Assembly: GCA_043758105.1 (NCBI GenBank)
Contig: JAYVOF010000257.1
Span: 1 to 7,421 of the forward strand
Length of the DNA stretch: 7,421 nucleotides
Origin: JANPPS01 sp043758105
GTDB lineage: Bacteria; Pseudomonadota; Alphaproteobacteria; Acetobacterales; Acetobacteraceae
Direction of reading: 5' to 3'
Below the pieces are notes generated by a model. It searched no databases. It had not been told where the DNA came from and saw only the letters and a list, made by a program, of their open reading frames with translations. The translations under genes and the position numbers were made by a program. Shown here piece by piece: positions 6,098 to 7,421 of the stretch (within the stretch, counting starts at the first letter, position 1; each line of letters opens with the position of its first letter).

Positions 6098-6250
6098 ATG
6101 CCAATGCCGGGTGCCACGGCCCTGTTCGTCGGCGTGCTCTACCGGGCGTTCGGCCTGCTGCTCAGCCCGGTGGTCGCGGCGCTGGCGATGTCGCTCAGCT
6201 CCGTGTCGGTCATCGGCAACGCGTTGCGATTGCGGGCGCCGCATTTGTAG
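6098..6250 (+). pseudogene. C-terminal remnant of a copper/heavy-metal P1B-type ATPase
   Basis: A 50-codon frame from ATG 6098 to TAG 6248-6250 encodes GVLYRAFGLLLSPVV, then AALAMSLSSVSVIGNALRLR. This is the hallmark of the last membrane helix and tail of CopA-type copper-transporting ATPases. The rest of that roughly 700-800-residue protein (metal-binding domains, CPC helix, DKTGT phosphorylation site) is absent. Upstream in frame there are stops at 6089-6091 and 6083-6085, and a hairpin repeat ends at 6074, so homology begins abruptly. The fragment probably survived a deletion or a repeat-mediated rearrangement. AAGGG at 6090-6094 lies three bases before the first ATG and nine before the second (6104), so expression as a one-helix membrane peptide cannot be excluded. 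It lies 82 bases before an outer-membrane protein gene. Confidence 0.75.
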
Positions 6251-6318
6251 TCTCCGCGGGCTAGCGGATGGCGTGCCGGTCAGGGTAGGAAGCGGTGCCA
6301 AGCCGTTCTGGCTGCACG

Positions 6319-6325
6319 TAGAGGA
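6319..6325 (+). promoter_or_regulatory. Ribosome binding site deciding the start of the outer-membrane protein gene
   Basis: TAGAGGA lies seven bases before ATG 6333. The frame itself is open for another 97 codons upstream, but those codons cross the hairpin arm and the ATPase remnant in a different frame and give a Cys/Arg-rich nonsense sequence. This site plus the signal peptide directly after the ATG fix the start. Confidence 0.8.
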
Positions 6326-6332
6326 TGCCCGA

Positions 6333-7307
6333 ATGGTTAGCGCAATTTCCCGCCAGCACACCCCGGCACTGACCCGGGTTGGTCTGTGGATCGTGGTGAC
6401 GGGCGTGATCATGCTGGCCGCCGCCGATCCGGCCCTGGCGCAGAATCCGAACGCACCGGTGGGTCAGCAAGAGCGCGAGGGGGCGACCAACGCCGAGGGC
6501 ACTCCGGTCCACGTCACCGTGGATAAAAGCCAGTTTACGCTGTTCCACCCGACCCCCGACGATCAGATGCGCCCGTTCAGCACGGACCGGCCCGGTAAGA
6601 CCCACAGCTCGCTTACCGTGGATGCCGGGCACTTCCAGTTCGAGAGCGATTTCTGGAATTATACCTGGGACCACTACACGCGGGACCACTCGACGGCGCG
6701 GGCGTATAGCGTGGTGAACCCCAATCTCAAGCTCGGTTTGACGAATTGGGCTGAGCTGGACGTGCAAATCCCCACGTACAACAGCCTGGCCATCCGCAGC
6801 CGCGTCGGTAACGGGAGCATCCGCGCCCAGGGTTTCGGGGATTTTCTGATCGGTGGCAAGATCAGCTTGTTCGGCAACGATGGTGGCGATCAGGCTTTGG
6901 CGCTGTTTCCCGTCATGAAGCTGCCCACAGCCGGTCGTGACTTGGGCAACAACATGGTCGAATATTCACTTAGCATTCCTTATACCGTCGCATTGCCATC
7001 GAAGTTTTCTTTGACTTTGGAGCCAGTCGTGGGGCTGCTGAGGAATTTGGTCAAACAAGGCTATCACGCCGATTATCAGTTTTTGGCGAACCTGAACCGC
7101 CCCATTATTGGCGAGACGGTCACGGCGTCCCTGGAGATCGCCGCCGAATATACGACGGACCATAACATCCGCCCGCGCTATACGATCGATCCCTCGCTGC
7201 AATGGCTGGTCACCCCCGCCTTCCAGCTCGACGCCGGCGCTTATTTCGGCCTGAACAAGGACGCACCCGACTTCAATCCCTATGTCGGGATCTCGTTTAG
7301 ATATTGA
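6333..7307 (+). CDS. Outer-membrane beta-barrel protein, Phenol_MetA_deg/'transporter' family
   Basis: The protein has 324 residues. A signal peptide with a basic start and hydrophobic core (17-30) ends in Ala-Leu-Ala at 34-36, giving a mature protein that begins Gln-Asn-Pro. A polar linker of about 40 residues precedes the barrel. The barrel begins with the family motif FSTDRPGKTHSSLTVDAGHF (82-101) and alternates polar and hydrophobic residues to the end. Other recognisable strands include VVNPNLKLGLTNWAELDVQI (127-146) and GFGDFLIGGKISLF (167-180). The last residues, GISFRY, end in an aromatic residue, the usual recognition signal for outer-membrane barrel assembly. Members of this family are annotated as putative transporters or meta-pathway phenol-degradation-like proteins, and their substrates are mostly unknown. 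The neighbouring ATPase remnant hints that the gene may once have belonged to a metal-resistance locus, but nothing in the protein shows metal binding. Confidence 0.85.
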   Translation: MVSAISRQHTPALTRVGLWIVVTGVIMLAAADPALAQNPNAPVGQQEREGATNAEGTPVHVTVDKSQFTLFHPTPDDQMRPFSTDRPGKTHSSLTVDAGHFQFESDFWNYTWDHYTRDHSTARAYSVVNPNLKLGLTNWAELDVQIPTYNSLAIRSRVGNGSIRAQGFGDFLIGGKISLFGNDGGDQALALFPVMKLPTAGRDLGNNMVEYSLSIPYTVALPSKFSLTLEPVVGLLRNLVKQGYHADYQFLANLNRPIIGETVTASLEIAAEYTTDHNIRPRYTIDPSLQWLVTPAFQLDAGAYFGLNKDAPDFNPYVGISFRY

Positions 7308-7312
7308 GGCTT

Positions 7313-7392
7313 GTCATTGCGAGCCCCGCTTGGGCGTGGCAATTTAAGCGCGACAGGTGCGCTCGCGGCTCCTGGATTGCTTCGCCAAGCGG
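7313..7392. repeat. Compound palindromic repeat beginning GTCATTGCGAG
   Basis: The element starts six bases after the barrel gene stop. GTCATTGCGAG (7313-7323) and CTGGATTGCTTCG (7372-7384) are cores that I recall from dispersed palindromic repeats in many bacterial genomes. CCGCTTGGGCGTGGCAAT (7326-7343) is an imperfect reverse complement of ATTGCTTCGCCAAGCGG (7376-7392). A smaller stem, CGCGA (7349-7353) with TCGCG (7363-7367), sits inside. The outer GTCATTGCGAG has no partner on the right, so the copy is worn or incomplete. It may also act as a terminator for the barrel gene. Confidence 0.6.
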
Positions 7393-7421
7393 CTAAGAAG
7401 AAGATGCCCAGCACCGCATCA

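Larger units (their letters stand above)
5939..6332. other. 394-base stretch without an intact gene
   Basis: The stretch holds a long inverted repeat (5991-6074), an orphan C-terminal fragment of a P-type ATPase (6098-6250), and a leader of about 80 bases before the outer-membrane protein gene (6251-6332). In 5939-5990 I see no coding signal or RNA gene. In 6251-6332 the only clear signal is the ribosome binding site at 6319-6325; I could not identify a convincing promoter. Confidence 0.6.

Noticed and set aside
6042..6332. Upstream extension of the barrel protein
   Set aside because: The extension is Cys/Arg-rich, runs through the hairpin arm and out of frame through the ATPase remnant. A good ribosome binding site and signal peptide define ATG 6333.
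7404..7421. Possible start of a further gene (ATG at 7404 after AAGAAGAAG)
   Set aside because: Only six codons remain before the window ends, which is too little to support a gene.

Overview
The window is GC-rich, bacterial and Gram-negative. All supported genes lie on the plus strand. GC-biased codon use, frequent GTG starts, a lipoprotein LemA and an outer-membrane barrel suggest a proteobacterium. The style of the sugar enzymes and of the broken gene at the left end suggests an alphaproteobacterium, perhaps near Acetobacteraceae. That placement is an inference from general resemblance, not from a marker gene.

Left end (1-806): a small acidic ORF of unknown function, possibly cut by the window edge, is followed by a decayed gene. 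The decayed gene reads as a roughly 145-residue protein only if three lesions are repaired: a frameshift at a (CAC)5 tract, an in-frame TGA, and an 8-bp tandem duplication. Its N-terminus loosely resembles PemK/MazF-like toxins, so the pair may be the relic of a toxin-antitoxin module. This is a weak inference.

Sugar pair (807-3906): a membrane-anchored nucleotide-sugar 4,6-dehydratase of the FlaA1/PglF/WbpM/CapD group is followed one base later by a PLP-dependent DegT/DnrJ/EryC1-family aminotransferase close to WbpE. Together they would make an amino-deoxy nucleotide sugar for surface polysaccharide or glycan. No glycosyltransferase is visible here.

Envelope module (3950-5938): a LemA lipoprotein, a secreted TPM-domain protein with a membrane segment and Gly/Ser-rich tail (YgcG type), and a second TPM protein with an internal membrane hairpin. 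They are packed with 11- and 7-base gaps and are almost certainly one operon, possibly continuing from the sugar pair across a 43-base gap.

Right end (5939-7421): 394 bases without an intact gene hold a strong 33-bp inverted repeat. Just beyond it is a 50-codon ORF matching the extreme C-terminus of a copper/heavy-metal P1B-type ATPase with the rest missing. Then comes an intact signal-peptide-bearing beta-barrel protein of the Phenol_MetA_deg/'transporter' type, and finally a compound palindromic repeat beginning GTCATTGCGAG. Gene remnants and palindromic repeats at both ends indicate that the intact genes sit between worn or rearranged junctions. I found no clear evidence of a wholly new system. 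The best second-look items are the two gene remnants, the hairpin beside one of them, and the possibly leaderless start of the dehydratase.
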